Under the pieces are notes generated by a model that was given only the letters and a program-made list of their open reading frames with translations, had not been told where the DNA came from and searched no databases. This document shows positions 35,082-44,977 of a stretch of DNA of 49,095 nucleotides, one piece after another (position 1 is the stretch's first letter; each line of letters starts with the position of its first letter). The DNA is from an uncultured Aquimarina sp. Its GTDB lineage: Bacteria > Bacteroidota > Bacteroidia > Flavobacteriales > Flavobacteriaceae. Both the position numbers and the translations under genes were made by a program. The DNA is taken from the NCBI GenBank assembly GCA_947498595.1, contig CANMKX010000029.1, positions 1-49,095 of the forward strand, in the 5' to 3' direction.

Positions 35082-35898
35082 ACTCTTTATATTTATTAAT
35101 TCCTGCTATTCCTTTTTTAAACTTTGAAAAAGCATCATCGATATTAATGAAACGCTTTCGAACAATAAAAAAGATATATTTTATCAACCAAATATAAGCT
35201 CCTGTTTTGTATAATTTATAATACAAGGCAGATCTAGCATAAATCAAACGATCTGAAGCTATTTCATCACTAGAACTATATGGTTCATGAATTGAAATAT
35301 ATTTGGGATAAAAATAAGGTTTTCTTCCCTTTTTTAAGACTTTTTTTAAAAAAATATAATTTTCGCCATCTTCAAATATAGCACCTAAACCAAATTTTTC
35401 ATCAAATTTCAAATTCAGTTTTCTTATTATTTGAGTTTTAAATGTAATTTCTGGAGATAGTACATTTTTTAATATGTATGCGTTAAAAGGTTGTTTCGTT
35501 TTTGGGTATTTCCAATAAGGCTCCCCTAAAGTTGTCAATGTTTGAAATGTAATACAATCTGCTTGTTCGATTTGATTGTATGCATTAATAATATGTTTTT
35601 CAAATCCTTCTATCAAGACAACATCATCGTCTAATATCAAACAGATTTCTTTTGTTACTTGTTCAAGTGCTGTATTTCTACTTTTGGATAATCCTCTCTC
35701 AAATGTATTTATTACAGTTATGTTTTGTACATCTGATTTTATCAAAACATTCTTAGATGTTTGATTAACGATTATTATTTCAAAATTACAATATGAATGT
35801 TTAGGGAATATTTCTTCTAGAAAATCTAATGACTCTCTATTTGTCGTTGCTATTAAAACTTGAAGATCTTCTATTAAATATTCTTTTCTAGCTTCCAT
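35032..35898 (-). CDS. Family 2 glycosyltransferase
   Basis: 288 residues from the ATG at 35898. The N-terminal part reads LQVLIATTNRESLDFLEEIF and the catalytic loop ICLILDDDVVLIEGFEK (DDD) is the nucleotide-sugar and metal site. It differs from typical GT2 openers and belongs to the LPS/rhamnosyltransferase-like branch. Its start overlaps the acyltransferase gene by 11 bases and its end overlaps the FdtA reading frame, so the three are co-transcribed. Confidence 0.85.
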   Translation of the reverse strand: MEARKEYLIEDLQVLIATTNRESLDFLEEIFPKHSYCNFEIIIVNQTSKNVLIKSDVQNITVINTFERGLSKSRNTALEQVTKEICLILDDDVVLIEGFEKHIINAYNQIEQADCITFQTLTTLGEPYWKYPKTKQPFNAYILKNVLSPEITFKTQIIRKLNLKFDEKFGLGAIFEDGENYIFLKKVLKKGRKPYFYPKYISIHEPYSSSDEIASDRLIYARSALYYKLYKTGAYIWLIKYIFFIVRKRFINIDDAFSKFKKGIAGINKYKEFENTPNYKSENFNKGV

Positions 35899-36475
35899 TA
35901 TTTTTTTCAAAAAAATCTAATTTAGAAATCATTTTCATAGGATTACCAACTACAACAGTATTTGCTGGCACATTACTCGAAACTACTGTATTACTTCCTA
36001 TAACAGCATTTTCACCTATTTCAACTCCTTTGAGTACCGTAACATTATTTCCTATAAAAACGTTTTTTCTAATTCTTACTGGAGCAGTTTTTCCTTGACT
36101 TAATAGTCGATTATATGAATTTAATTCATGAAAGTCACTATCGTATATATGACAATTGTATCCTATTAATACATCGTCTTCTATAATAATCTTTGATTTT
36201 TCACTAACAATGCTACAATTATTATTTATATGAACATTATTTCCTATTGCAATTGAAGATTCTACAGTTCTAGCCTCGATATAGCCATAACCATTATAAT
36301 AATATGGAGATCTAACAACTCCAATATGTACTTCGTTTCCTACGGTTACTTTTCCTTCTCCATTAAGTAATATTGGTTGATGAATGATAAAAGCTCCCTG
36401 AGTTATAGACAAAGAGGATAATAGTTTATACTTCCAGATACGCAATCGAATCCATATAAATGATTTTAATCCCAT
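35888..36475 (-). CDS. Left-handed beta-helix (hexapeptide) acyltransferase
   Basis: 195 residues with repeated hexapeptides (IAIGNNVHINNNCSIVSEKS, IIIEDDVLIGYNCHIYDSDF, VFIGNNVTVLKGVEIGENAV). The catalytic-type histidine is likely in NCHIYDSDFHEL. It could acetylate the 3-amino sugar (FdtC/QdtC role) or O-acetylate the glycan. The pathway position between a flippase and a glycosyltransferase does not decide this. It overlaps the following GT2 gene by 11 bases. Confidence 0.85.
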   Translation of the reverse strand: MGLKSFIWIRLRIWKYKLLSSLSITQGAFIIHQPILLNGEGKVTVGNEVHIGVVRSPYYYNGYGYIEARTVESSIAIGNNVHINNNCSIVSEKSKIIIEDDVLIGYNCHIYDSDFHELNSYNRLLSQGKTAPVRIRKNVFIGNNVTVLKGVEIGENAVIGSNTVVSSNVPANTVVVGNPMKMISKLDFFEKNNGS

Positions 36476-36525
36476 TTGTGCTTTTTAATTAATGTCAAAT
36501 ATATTGATTTTATAGCTTTCTATAA

Positions 36526-37821
36526 TTAAATAGCTCTATCTGGACCAAAAAAGGATTTCCTGAATGTTAATATTAATACGATAAGTAACAAGACGTAATC
36601 TAAAAAATGTGCCATTGTTGCTCCAATATATCCATATTGATCAATTAAAAAAATACTAGCAAAATATAAGAAACTTAATGATATTGTTTCTATAATAATA
36701 TAATACCAAAACATTTTCTTGGCCAAAAACTGATAGGCAATTACTAGCGAAAGTACTTTAAACAAATCCCCTAAAAGCTGCCATAAAAACAATGCCTCCA
36801 TTTCCATGAATGCAGAAGATAAAAATATTTGAATTAAAAATTTACGAAAGACATAAATTACAATCAAACCAATACTAAATAAAGGGACTATTGTTTTATA
36901 AAAATTTAATACTTCACCTCTAAATAACCTACTTCTCTTTATACTTGATAGTTTGGGTAGTAGATACAGTCCTAATAATGTATTTACAAACAACATATAT
37001 TGACTGCTAATTCGTTGCATTGCTTCCCAATATCCAGCTTCATCAACTCCTTGAGTGATCATTATATGATTTCTAATTTTTACCATAATCATTGGTAGTG
37101 CTATCGTAGAAATCAAAGTCATCAACGCATATGTTCCAAAACGTTTGATATATGTTTTCGAAATTTGATCTACTGCTATTAGTTTGGCAAAATTTCGTTG
37201 ATTTAGAATAATAACAAACGTTATCAAAAAAGCGATTGCTGGATTTAAAACAATAGCAAAAAATGCTCCTTCTAATTGAAATTGCCAAATCAATAATATC
37301 GTAATCAGCAAACCTACAACACTACTTGCTATATTGATTATGATATATGTTTTATACTTTGCATATCCATTAATTATTGATAAGCTTAGCATATTTATAG
37401 CATATAATGGTACTACAATTCCCATTGCTCTAAAAACATATTCAAATTGATATTCTGCTCCAAAAATATATTGATTCCAAAACGTTGCTCCATAATATAG
37501 CCATGCTGCCATAATCATTGTTGCAACCACTCCTAAATAATACGTTGTTGATAGTATTTTTACTATCTCAGATTTATTATTTTTATGTTCTGCAATATAT
37601 TTTACAACAGCATTGTAAAGTCCTAAGGTACTTACAGATTGAATTGTGGTAATAAAATTGCGAATATTACCTATTAATGCCATTCCTTCGGCTCCTAAAA
37701 ATAATGCTATAATTTTTGAACTTACAACTCCAGAAATTAATTGTACTAACACCCCTAAAGCATTCCAAGAGGTTACTTTTAATAATAGATTTTTATGTAA
37801 TTTATCATATATAAACTTCAT
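36526..37821 (-). CDS. wzx: Polysaccharide flippase Wzx (MATE-like/PST family)
   Basis: 431 residues with about 12 membrane helices. It opens MKFIYDKLHKNLLLKVTSWN and carries GLYNAVVKYIAEHKNN after helix 2, as in WzxE-type O-antigen translocases. It would flip the lipid-linked repeat unit to the periplasmic side. It is joined head to tail with the aminotransferase gene: its start codon directly follows that stop codon, with no gap. No Wzy polymerase or Wzz is visible in this window. Confidence 0.85.
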   Translation of the reverse strand: MKFIYDKLHKNLLLKVTSWNALGVLVQLISGVVSSKIIALFLGAEGMALIGNIRNFITTIQSVSTLGLYNAVVKYIAEHKNNKSEIVKILSTTYYLGVVATMIMAAWLYYGATFWNQYIFGAEYQFEYVFRAMGIVVPLYAINMLSLSIINGYAKYKTYIIINIASSVVGLLITILLIWQFQLEGAFFAIVLNPAIAFLITFVIILNQRNFAKLIAVDQISKTYIKRFGTYALMTLISTIALPMIMVKIRNHIMITQGVDEAGYWEAMQRISSQYMLFVNTLLGLYLLPKLSSIKRSRLFRGEVLNFYKTIVPLFSIGLIVIYVFRKFLIQIFLSSAFMEMEALFLWQLLGDLFKVLSLVIAYQFLAKKMFWYYIIIETISLSFLYFASIFLIDQYGYIGATMAHFLDYVLLLIVLILTFRKSFFGPDRAI

Positions 37822-38925
37822 CTAATATGCATTGATTACCGCTATAATTCTATTTATTTCTTCTTCTTTTAGTACAGGTGTTAAGGGGATACTTACAACT
37901 TCATTATGTATTTTTTCTGTAATTGGCAATTTCAATTCTTTGAATTCTAATAATGCTTTTTGTTTATGTGGTGGAATTGGATAATGTATTAAATATCCTA
38001 TCTCTTCATTATCAAGATACGAACAAAAATCAATTCGATCTTCTACTCTTATTACAAAAACATGAAATACGTGGTTTTCACTACCATTCCAATATGGTTT
38101 TTCTATTTTTGGATTGTCAATTGAAGTCAAATATTGTTGTGCTATCTCTCGTCTTTTCTCATTATTTTCATTGAGATTCTTTAATTTCTCAATTAAAAAA
38201 TATGCTTGAATTTCGTCTAATCTCGAATTAACGCCTACTTTATCACTTACATATTTTAATGTCATTCCATAGTTTGCTAATTGTCTAACTATCTCTGCTA
38301 ATAAAACATCATTTGTTGTAATAGCTCCTCCATCTCCTAAGGCCCCCAAATTTTTTGTTGGATAAAAACTAAATCCTGTTGCATGACACAAATTACCTGC
38401 AGTTCTACCTTTGTCATCTCTTGCTCCATGGGCTTGTGCTGCATCTGCGATTACTAATAATTCATTTTCTTGAGCTATTTGATTAATCTCAGCCATGTTT
38501 GCTAATTGCCCATACAAATGTGTTACTAAAATTGCTTTAACATCATCATCATAAACTTCTTTAATCAATCTAGCATTTAGGTTAAAGGTCGTTTCTTCGG
38601 GTTCAACTAAAACAGGAATCAATCCAGCTTGTTTTATCGCCAAGATAGTAGCGATATAGGTATTTGCTGCTACAATTACCTTTTCTCCTTTTTTTAATTT
38701 ACCTAAACCTATATATCCTTTTAATATTAATGTTAGTGCGTCCAAGCCATTTCCAACTCCTACGCAATATTTGGTATCGCAAAACTTAGCAAATGAAACT
38801 TCAAATGTTTTTACAGCAGCACCATTTATATACCAGCCATTATCTAAAAAAGTAGTAAACGAAGTCATCATCTTTTCTCGATATTCTTCATTTATTTTCT
38901 TTAAATCTAAAAAGGGTATTTTCAT
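37822..38925 (-). CDS. DegT/DnrJ/EryC1-type sugar-nucleotide aminotransferase
   Basis: 367 residues. The PLP lysine is K191 in GFSFYPTKNLGALGDGG, with VGVGNGLDALTLIL and VIADAAQAHGA as further hallmarks. It transfers an amino group to a keto-sugar nucleotide. With the FdtA-type isomerase in the same operon it is most likely the 3-aminotransferase (FdtB/QdtB role). A WecE-like 4-aminotransferase is the alternative. The genes rmlA and rmlB, which make the precursor, must lie elsewhere. Confidence 0.88.
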   Translation of the reverse strand: MKIPFLDLKKINEEYREKMMTSFTTFLDNGWYINGAAVKTFEVSFAKFCDTKYCVGVGNGLDALTLILKGYIGLGKLKKGEKVIVAANTYIATILAIKQAGLIPVLVEPEETTFNLNARLIKEVYDDDVKAILVTHLYGQLANMAEINQIAQENELLVIADAAQAHGARDDKGRTAGNLCHATGFSFYPTKNLGALGDGGAITTNDVLLAEIVRQLANYGMTLKYVSDKVGVNSRLDEIQAYFLIEKLKNLNENNEKRREIAQQYLTSIDNPKIEKPYWNGSENHVFHVFVIRVEDRIDFCSYLDNEEIGYLIHYPIPPHKQKALLEFKELKLPITEKIHNEVVSIPLTPVLKEEEINRIIAVINAY

Positions 38926-38958
38926 TTTTATTTTTTCAACTTAGCTAATTTTAACAAC

Positions 38959-39303
38959 CTATGATATTTTAAGTCCATTTTGTACTGGACGCTCTGTTTC
39001 TAATAACGTCACTTCTTTACTATCCCCTACTGCTCCTAAAATTAAAAATTCACTCATAAAATTTGCAATTTGTTTTGGAGGAAAATTAACAACACCTATT
39101 ATTTGTTTTCCAATCAATTCTTCTGCTTGATATAATTCTGTTATTTGAGCTGAAGTCTTTTTTTTCCCTAAATCCCCAAAATCAACAACTAATTGATAAG
39201 CTGGATTCCTTGCTTTTTCAAATCGCTTAGCTTCAAGAATAGTTCCTACTCTCATATCAACTTTAGCAAATTCACTCCATTGTAATTTTTTATCTTCATT
39301 CAT
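38959..39303 (-). CDS. csaA: CsaA-type tRNA-binding domain protein
   Basis: 114 residues with the OB-fold tRNA-binding domain: FAKVDMRVGTILEAKRFEKARNP up to the PVQNGLKIS tail, the length expected for CsaA. It binds tRNA and has been linked to protein export as a chaperone in Bacillus. It lies 33 bases upstream of the aminotransferase on the same strand and may share its transcript, though it has no sugar role. Confidence 0.9.
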   Translation of the reverse strand: MNEDKKLQWSEFAKVDMRVGTILEAKRFEKARNPAYQLVVDFGDLGKKKTSAQITELYQAEELIGKQIIGVVNFPPKQIANFMSEFLILGAVGDSKEVTLLETERPVQNGLKIS

Positions 39304-39421
39304 TTTCGTTTATTTTTAATAGCTGCTTCTTTTTAATGAGAATAACCAAGTTTTTTTAATATTTGACAGGTACTAATCTAAATAAACCATCTGTTTTTTT
39401 CATTTTTTTAAGATTAAAAAA

Positions 39422-39429
39422 TACCTTTG
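39422..39429 (+). promoter_or_regulatory. Promoter -7 element before the glycosyltransferase at 39452
   Basis: TACCTTTG fits TAnnTTTG and lies 22 bases before the ATG. A T-rich tract sits at the -33 distance but without a clean TTTG. Confidence 0.45.
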
Positions 39430-39451
39430 GTAGCAAAGATGTTTTAATTTG

Positions 39452-40606
39452 ATGAATATTTTATTGATTGGCGAATATAGTAGATTACATAACTCTCTTA
39501 AAGAGGGGCTTATCGCCTTAGGCCATCAAGTAACATTAGTTGGAAACGGAGACGGTTTTAAAAAATACCCAGTTGATATCAATCTTAAAGCCAAAATCAC
39601 TAATAAATTTTATATTTTAAGAAAAACTCGATACCTATTATATTATCTTTTTAAATATGACATTTCTTGGGTAGAAATTTATGTTCGTTTTTTCATCCAT
39701 AAACAATCTTTTAAAAATTATGATGCAGTTCAACTAATCAATGAATTTCCGTTTGAGACTAATCCAACTATAGAAAGGCATTTGTTAAAATTCATCTTCA
39801 GTCATAATAACAATGTTTTTTTATCTGCTTGTGGTGAAGATTATTTGTGTGTTAAACACTTACTTTCAGATGAATTAAAATATCATATTTTATCTCCTTA
39901 TCTAGAGGATAATAGTTTACAAAATCATTATCAGTATTCTTTAAAATATATTTCTTCTCCTTTTAAGAGATTGCATAATTTTGTTTATAATAATATAAAA
40001 GGGGTGATTCCTACAGATATGGATTATGTTCCTGCCTTAGAAGGCCAAGAACTCGCTAAAAACCTAATTCCCAACCCCATAAACACTGATAAAATAGCCT
40101 TTACTCCCAATATTATTAAAGAAAAAATCATCATTTTTCATGGCATTAACACTGCCAATATCTTAAAAAAAGGGAATCGTTTTTTTTCTGAAGCATTGTC
40201 TTTACTTCAAAAAAAATATAATGATCGTATTGATATTATTACAGCAGAAAGTTTACCGTATGCTGAATATATAAAATATTATCAAAGTGCTCATATACTA
40301 TTGGACCAAGTATATTCTCACGATCAGGGTTACAATGCTCTTGAGGCTATGGCTATGGGTAAGGTCGTTTTTACAGGTGCAGAAGAATGTTTTAAAAAAC
40401 ATTTTTCTCTTGATGATACGGCAATTATTGCAATGAATGCTACTCCAAACACTCTGGATATTTACAACAAATTAGAATATTTAATTTTACATCCTAATGA
40501 GATTATAAAAATCGGAAAAAACGCTAGAGCATTTATAGAAAAGGAACATCACTATAAAAAAGTCGCTCAATTATACCTCAATACTTGGAATAGCATAAAG
40601 AAGTAA
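39452..40606 (+). CDS. Glycosyltransferase (GT-B fold)
   Basis: 384 residues from the ATG at 39452. It starts MNILLIGEYSRLHNSLKEGL with a Rossmann-like loop and ends with LLDQVYSHDQGYNALEAMAMGKVV, which carries the E-A-M-A-M-G-K-V donor-site motif of GT1/GT4 enzymes. The acceptor is unknown. It converges with the FemAB-like gene, leaving seven bases. No terminator is visible between them. Confidence 0.82.
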   Translation: MNILLIGEYSRLHNSLKEGLIALGHQVTLVGNGDGFKKYPVDINLKAKITNKFYILRKTRYLLYYLFKYDISWVEIYVRFFIHKQSFKNYDAVQLINEFPFETNPTIERHLLKFIFSHNNNVFLSACGEDYLCVKHLLSDELKYHILSPYLEDNSLQNHYQYSLKYISSPFKRLHNFVYNNIKGVIPTDMDYVPALEGQELAKNLIPNPINTDKIAFTPNIIKEKIIIFHGINTANILKKGNRFFSEALSLLQKKYNDRIDIITAESLPYAEYIKYYQSAHILLDQVYSHDQGYNALEAMAMGKVVFTGAEECFKKHFSLDDTAIIAMNATPNTLDIYNKLEYLILHPNEIIKIGKNARAFIEKEHHYKKVAQLYLNTWNSIKK

Positions 40607-40613
40607 TATAAAA

Positions 40614-41594
40614 TCACAATAAAACATTCTCTAAAAAGACATAATTATTAGTTTTTATATTATAAAAGTCATGCGATATACTACGCGCTCCAAAACATTC
40701 TTTCCAATACTGCAAGCCTGTATTTATTTTGAGCCCTTGAGATTCGTTTGAAATACCAAAATCAACGTACTTTTTATCTTTATATACTTCAAGGATCAAC
40801 GTTGAAAATAAATAATCTAAACTACCAAGTTTTTGTCTATTCTCATCACTTGAAATATATTGTATATGTGCAACCTCATTGGTTTCAAACACTGTTGTCC
40901 CTGCTACAATCTTGTCTTTATTATACACATTAAATTGACGAATATTATTCGGAAATTGTATTGCCAGCTTTTCTATTTCTTCAACTGTATGTACTGGAGT
41001 TGCTTGGTGACGAGATTTTAAATTAGGTATTAAAATAGTATTCCAAAAAACTTCGAAATCTGAATCTTCTCGTATGGTAAGTTGATGTTTCTTTGCTTTT
41101 TTAACACCTTCCTTCCGATTAGATTGAATGTTTAAAATTGAATTCTGTTGTTCTATAACAGAAGTAAGATATCTTCGTATTAAAGTCGATTTTAATAAAA
41201 ATAATATATAGTCAACTTCATCTGACGCTAATTTTTGATAGATGCGTGGAATTGGTTTTAGAATTAATTCTTCTATTTTTCTAGTTGCTAAAAATTGTAA
41301 AATTGCTTTATAACAAGCTAAAACTTTAGGAAATTTAATTTTTTTTGACAAAACAACTCCTCCATAACTCAATCCTTGATGTGAGTAAAGCACCCCTTTT
41401 TCTATATTTGCTGGTAGAACAGCTATCAATACAGTATCTTCAAAAACTAATAATGAATAATCCTCAAAACGTTCACTATGATATTCCATAAAATCTCTAT
41501 GGAATAAAAATGTAGCATTCTTTGATTCTTCTACAAATTTATTCCATAAGATTCTATCTTCTGAAGTATATCTTTTAACTATAGGTGTTTTCAA
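40614..41594 (-). CDS. FemAB/GNAT-like transferase
   Basis: 326 residues resembling the GNAT acetyltransferase_6/FemAB group: SHQGLSYGGVVLSKK, then RKEGVKKAKKHQLTIRED and AHIQYISSDENRQKLGSLDY near 240-260, and DFGISNESQGLKINTGL. Such proteins use aminoacyl-tRNA or acyl-CoA to modify cell-wall or polysaccharide intermediates, and commonly sit in glycan clusters. The start is TTG at 41594; no ATG precedes the conserved N-terminus. The donor cannot be predicted. Confidence 0.75.
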   Translation of the reverse strand: MKTPIVKRYTSEDRILWNKFVEESKNATFLFHRDFMEYHSERFEDYSLLVFEDTVLIAVLPANIEKGVLYSHQGLSYGGVVLSKKIKFPKVLACYKAILQFLATRKIEELILKPIPRIYQKLASDEVDYILFLLKSTLIRRYLTSVIEQQNSILNIQSNRKEGVKKAKKHQLTIREDSDFEVFWNTILIPNLKSRHQATPVHTVEEIEKLAIQFPNNIRQFNVYNKDKIVAGTTVFETNEVAHIQYISSDENRQKLGSLDYLFSTLILEVYKDKKYVDFGISNESQGLKINTGLQYWKECFGARSISHDFYNIKTNNYVFLENVLL

Positions 41595-41634
41595 AATCTT
41601 TTTGATTTAAATTATTATAGTAAAAACACTATAA

Positions 41635-41886
41635 TTATTTCTTAAAAAAAAGATAGTAAAAATTAATTAATGCTATCGATATATTGGTAATGATAATCGG
41701 AATTGACCATCCTAAAAACACTCCATAAACTACAAATGCAATACATCCAATTGTATTCACGATTCTCAATGTTCTTATATTTTTCATTAAAAATGAAACT
41801 AATACCATCAATGAAGCAAAATAACCTATCATTTCTGTAGTAGACCATAATGAATCTGACATCATTACATATAAATATTTCATCAT
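41635..41886 (-). CDS. Small membrane protein (YgjV/Imp-like)
   Basis: 83 residues from the ATG at 41886. A longer frame would begin at a TTG inside the typA terminator hairpin, so it is rejected. Three membrane helices are visible (MIGYFASLMVLVSFLM, TIGCIAFVVYGVFLG and IIITNISIALINFYYLF), in the pattern of the YgjV family of unknown function. It lies between the FemAB-like gene and typA on the same strand. Confidence 0.65.
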   Translation of the reverse strand: MMKYLYVMMSDSLWSTTEMIGYFASLMVLVSFLMKNIRTLRIVNTIGCIAFVVYGVFLGWSIPIIITNISIALINFYYLFFKK

Positions 41887-41931
41887 GTTTATCTCTATTT
41901 TAAAATTTAATTTCTTTATTTTTTGAAAACG

Positions 41932-41964
41932 AAAAATCCCGAGCAATTAGCTTGGGATTTTTCC
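41932..41964 (-). terminator. Terminator of typA
   Basis: AAAAATCCCGAGC (41932-41944) pairs with GCTTGGGATTTTT (41950-41962) with one G-T pair and a five-base loop; T-rich sequence continues. It lies 24 bases after the typA stop. Confidence 0.8.
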
Positions 41965-41987
41965 AAATAAACAGTTGTTGCTATTTA

Positions 41988-43787
41988 TTAGATATTTTTA
42001 TTTCTCTTACGTTCTACTTCTGTAAGATAAATTTTTCTTAATCGTAAGAAGTTTGGAGTAACTTCAACGTATTCATCTTTTTGGATATATTCTAAAGCTT
42101 CTTCTAATGAGAATTTAATTGCAGGTACAATTTTAGCTTTATCATCTGCTCCTGAAGAACGTACGTTTGATAATTTTTTAGTTTTTGTAATATTTACAGT
42201 CATGTCATCTCCACGAGAGTTCTCTCCGATAACTTGTCCTTCGTAAATATCTTCTCCTGGATCTACAAAAAACTTACCTCTATCTTGTAATTTATCAATA
42301 GAATAAGGAATTGCTTTTCCTTTTTCCATAGATACTAGAGATCCATTTTGACGCTCAGGAATACCTCCTTTAAGTGGTTGATATTCTTTAAAACGGTGTG
42401 CCATAATAGCTTCACCTGCAGTTGCTGTCAACAATTGATTACGTAATCCTATAATTCCTCTAGATGGTACTATAAACTCACAAACCATACGATCACCTTT
42501 AGCTTCCATACTTAACATTTCACCTTTACGTAATGTTACCATTTCCACTGCTTTACCTGATACATTCTCTGGTAAATCTATTGTTAACTCTTCTACTGGC
42601 TCACATTTAACACCATCAATTTCTTTAATGATTACTTGTGGCTGACCAATCTGAAGTTCATATCCTTCTCTACGCATTGTTTCAATCAATACTGATAAGT
42701 GAAGAACACCACGTCCAAATACTAAGAATTTATCTGCACTATCTGTTTCTTGAACACGTAATGCTAAATTCTTTTCTAATTCTTTAGTTAAACGCTCTTT
42801 AATGTGTCTAGATGTAACATATTTACCATCTTTTCCAAAGAATGGAGAATCGTTAATCGTAAACAACATACTCATTGTAGGTTCATCAATAGCAATTGTC
42901 TGCAATGCTTCAGGATTTTCTAAATCAGCTACAGTATCTCCAATTTCGAAACCTTCTAACCCTACTAATGCACAAATATCACCTGCTACAACTTTTTCTA
43001 CTTTTCTTCTTCCTAATCCTTCAAAAGTATGTAGTTCTTTTATTCTTGACTTGATAACTTTACCATCTCTTTTTACTAAAGCTACCTGCATTCCTTCTGT
43101 CAATTCACCTCTTTGCAATCTACCAATAGCAATACGTCCTGTAAAAGACGAATAATCTAATGATGTAATTAACATTTGTGGAGTTCCTTCTTCAATTTTT
43201 GGAGCAGGTATGTGTTCCATTACCATATCTAATAATGGCTCGATATTTTCTGTTTGGTTTTGCCAATCTTCGCTCATCCAATTGTTCTTTGCAGAACCAT
43301 AAACGGTTGGGAAATCCATTTGCCACTCTTCTGCACCTAGTTCAAACATCAAGTCAAATACTTTTTCGTGAACTTCTTCTGGTGTACAGTTTTCTTTATC
43401 AACTTTATTTACAACTACACAAGGTTTTAATCCTAGATCAATTGCTTTTTGTAATACAAATCGAGTTTGTGGCATTGGCCCTTCAAAAGCATCAACCAAT
43501 AATAAAACTCCATCTGCCATGTTTAATACTCGCTCTACTTCTCCACCAAAATCGGCGTGACCAGGAGTATCAATTATGTTGATTTTTGTTCCTTTATAAT
43601 TAACAGAAACATTTTTAGAAGTAATTGTGATTCCGCGTTCACGCTCCAAATCATTATTATCTAGAATAAGATCTCCAGTGTTCTCATTTTCACGAAATAA
43701 TTGACAGTGGTACATAATCTTATCAACCAATGTAGTTTTCCCGTGGTCAACGTGTGCAATAATCGCAATGTTTTTTATTGTGCTCAT
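41988..43787 (-). CDS. typA: Translational GTPase TypA/BipA
   Basis: 599 residues. The GTPase domain has [11 protein letters not shown] (P-loop, 11-21), [13 protein letters not shown] (switch II) and NKVDK. Domains II, III and V follow, with the BipA-specific C-terminal domain ending [17 protein letters not shown]. TypA binds the ribosome and aids assembly and stress or cold adaptation. It is divergent from kdsA. The promoter shows TACATTTG at 43831-43838 (minus strand). Confidence 0.97.
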   Translation of the reverse strand: MSTIKNIAIIAHVDHGKTTLVDKIMYHCQLFRENENTGDLILDNNDLERERGITITSKNVSVNYKGTKINIIDTPGHADFGGEVERVLNMADGVLLLVDAFEGPMPQTRFVLQKAIDLGLKPCVVVNKVDKENCTPEEVHEKVFDLMFELGAEEWQMDFPTVYGSAKNNWMSEDWQNQTENIEPLLDMVMEHIPAPKIEEGTPQMLITSLDYSSFTGRIAIGRLQRGELTEGMQVALVKRDGKVIKSRIKELHTFEGLGRRKVEKVVAGDICALVGLEGFEIGDTVADLENPEALQTIAIDEPTMSMLFTINDSPFFGKDGKYVTSRHIKERLTKELEKNLALRVQETDSADKFLVFGRGVLHLSVLIETMRREGYELQIGQPQVIIKEIDGVKCEPVEELTIDLPENVSGKAVEMVTLRKGEMLSMEAKGDRMVCEFIVPSRGIIGLRNQLLTATAGEAIMAHRFKEYQPLKGGIPERQNGSLVSMEKGKAIPYSIDKLQDRGKFFVDPGEDIYEGQVIGENSRGDDMTVNITKTKKLSNVRSSGADDKAKIVPAIKFSLEEALEYIQKDEYVEVTPNFLRLRKIYLTEVERKRNKNI

Positions 43788-43830
43788 AGCTAAACTTAAG
43801 TTAAAAAATCGCCTGTATAGAAAAGGCGTG

Positions 43831-43863
43831 CAAATGTAATCTTTTTTTCGACAGGTTTCACAA
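43831..43863 (-). promoter_or_regulatory. Promoter of typA
   Basis: Minus-strand TACATTTG (43831-43838) preceded at 22 bases by TTG (43861-43863). The -7 part is a full match; the spacing is one or two bases long. The start is expected about 38 bases before the ATG. Confidence 0.55.
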
Positions 43864-43944
43864 TCTTAAAACTTTATTTTAAAACTTTTTAAATCAACGC
43901 ATTAGCATCTTTTATTTTTAACTCTCCAATCACAATAATTCCCG

Positions 43945-43952
43945 TATATTTG
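43945..43952 (+). promoter_or_regulatory. Promoter -7 element of kdsA
   Basis: TATATTTG matches TAnnTTTG, 23 bases before the kdsA ATG. No TTTG stands at the -33 position. Confidence 0.45.
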
Positions 43953-43975
43953 CCACCTAAAAATAAAATACAATT

Positions 43976-44797
43976 ATGGAGCTTCATAATATTCCTAATA
44001 TAAAGAATTTAGACAGTGATAACTTCTTCCTTTTGGCAGGGCCTTGCGCTATAGAAGGAGAAGATATGGCACTTCGCATTGCTGAAAAAGTAGTTGCTAT
44101 TACTGATAAACTAAAGATACCTTATGTATTTAAAGGTTCTTTCAAAAAAGCTAACAGAAGTAGAATTGATAGTTTTACGGGGATAGGTGATGAAAAAGCT
44201 TTAAAAATACTTCGCAAAGTTTCTGAAACTTTTAAAGTACCTACTGTTACCGATATCCATACTAATGAAGATGCAGCAATGGCCGCACAATATGTAGACA
44301 TATTACAAATTCCCGCTTTTTTAGTTCGTCAAACAGATCTTGTTGTAGCTGCTGCAAATACAGGAAAAACAGTGAACCTTAAAAAAGGGCAGTTTATGAG
44401 CCCTGAAGCAATGCAACATGCAGTTAAAAAAGTAACTGATTGTAACAACACAAATGTTATGGTTACCGATAGAGGTACCATGTTTGGGTACCAAGATATG
44501 ATTGTTGATTTTAGAGGAATTCCAACAATGCGCCAATATGCATCTACAGTATTAGATGTTACTCATTCTTTACAACAGCCAAATCAATCTAGTGGTGTAA
44601 CTGGTGGTAGACCTGATATGATAGAAACAATTTCTAGAGCCGGAATTGCTACTGGAGTTGACGGTTTATTTATGGAAACTCATTTTGATCCTGCTAATGC
44701 AAAAAGTGATGGTGCTAATATGCTACATCTTGATTATTTAGAAAACTTACTTACAAACCTAGTTGCTATTAGACAAACCATCAATAAACTTCACTAA
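43976..44797 (+). CDS. kdsA: 3-deoxy-8-phosphooctulonate synthase (KdsA)
   Basis: 273 residues. It joins phosphoenolpyruvate and arabinose 5-phosphate to make Kdo 8-phosphate for lipid A core. Motifs are FLLAGPCAIEGEDMA (about 19-33), FKGSFKKANRSRIDSF (53-68), TDRGTMFGYQDMIVDFRGIP and SGVTGGRPDMIETISRAG. The length and the absence of a transmembrane segment are normal for KdsA. It is divergent from typA. A weak A/T-rich hairpin follows at 44803-44822. Presence of kdsA supports a conventional Kdo-containing LPS. Confidence 0.96.
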   Translation: MELHNIPNIKNLDSDNFFLLAGPCAIEGEDMALRIAEKVVAITDKLKIPYVFKGSFKKANRSRIDSFTGIGDEKALKILRKVSETFKVPTVTDIHTNEDAAMAAQYVDILQIPAFLVRQTDLVVAAANTGKTVNLKKGQFMSPEAMQHAVKKVTDCNNTNVMVTDRGTMFGYQDMIVDFRGIPTMRQYASTVLDVTHSLQQPNQSSGVTGGRPDMIETISRAGIATGVDGLFMETHFDPANAKSDGANMLHLDYLENLLTNLVAIRQTINKLH

Positions 44798-44977
44798 TCA
44801 TAAAATAAAAACTTCTTTTTATTACCATCTAACTACAAGTATTTATCACTAGTAGTCAAGGGTGGTATATGCCACTAATAGCTAAAAATTAGTTGTATTT
44901 TATGTTTAATGTTATACTCAATTGTTGGTGAATTTATTAGTAATTAGACATACTATTAATACACTATAATAAATATT

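Noticed and set aside
41887..41946. Longer start of the YgjV-like protein
   Set aside because: It would begin at a TTG in the typA terminator hairpin.
43178..43582. 134-codon open frame opposite typA
   Set aside because: Antisense shadow of a strongly conserved GTPase.
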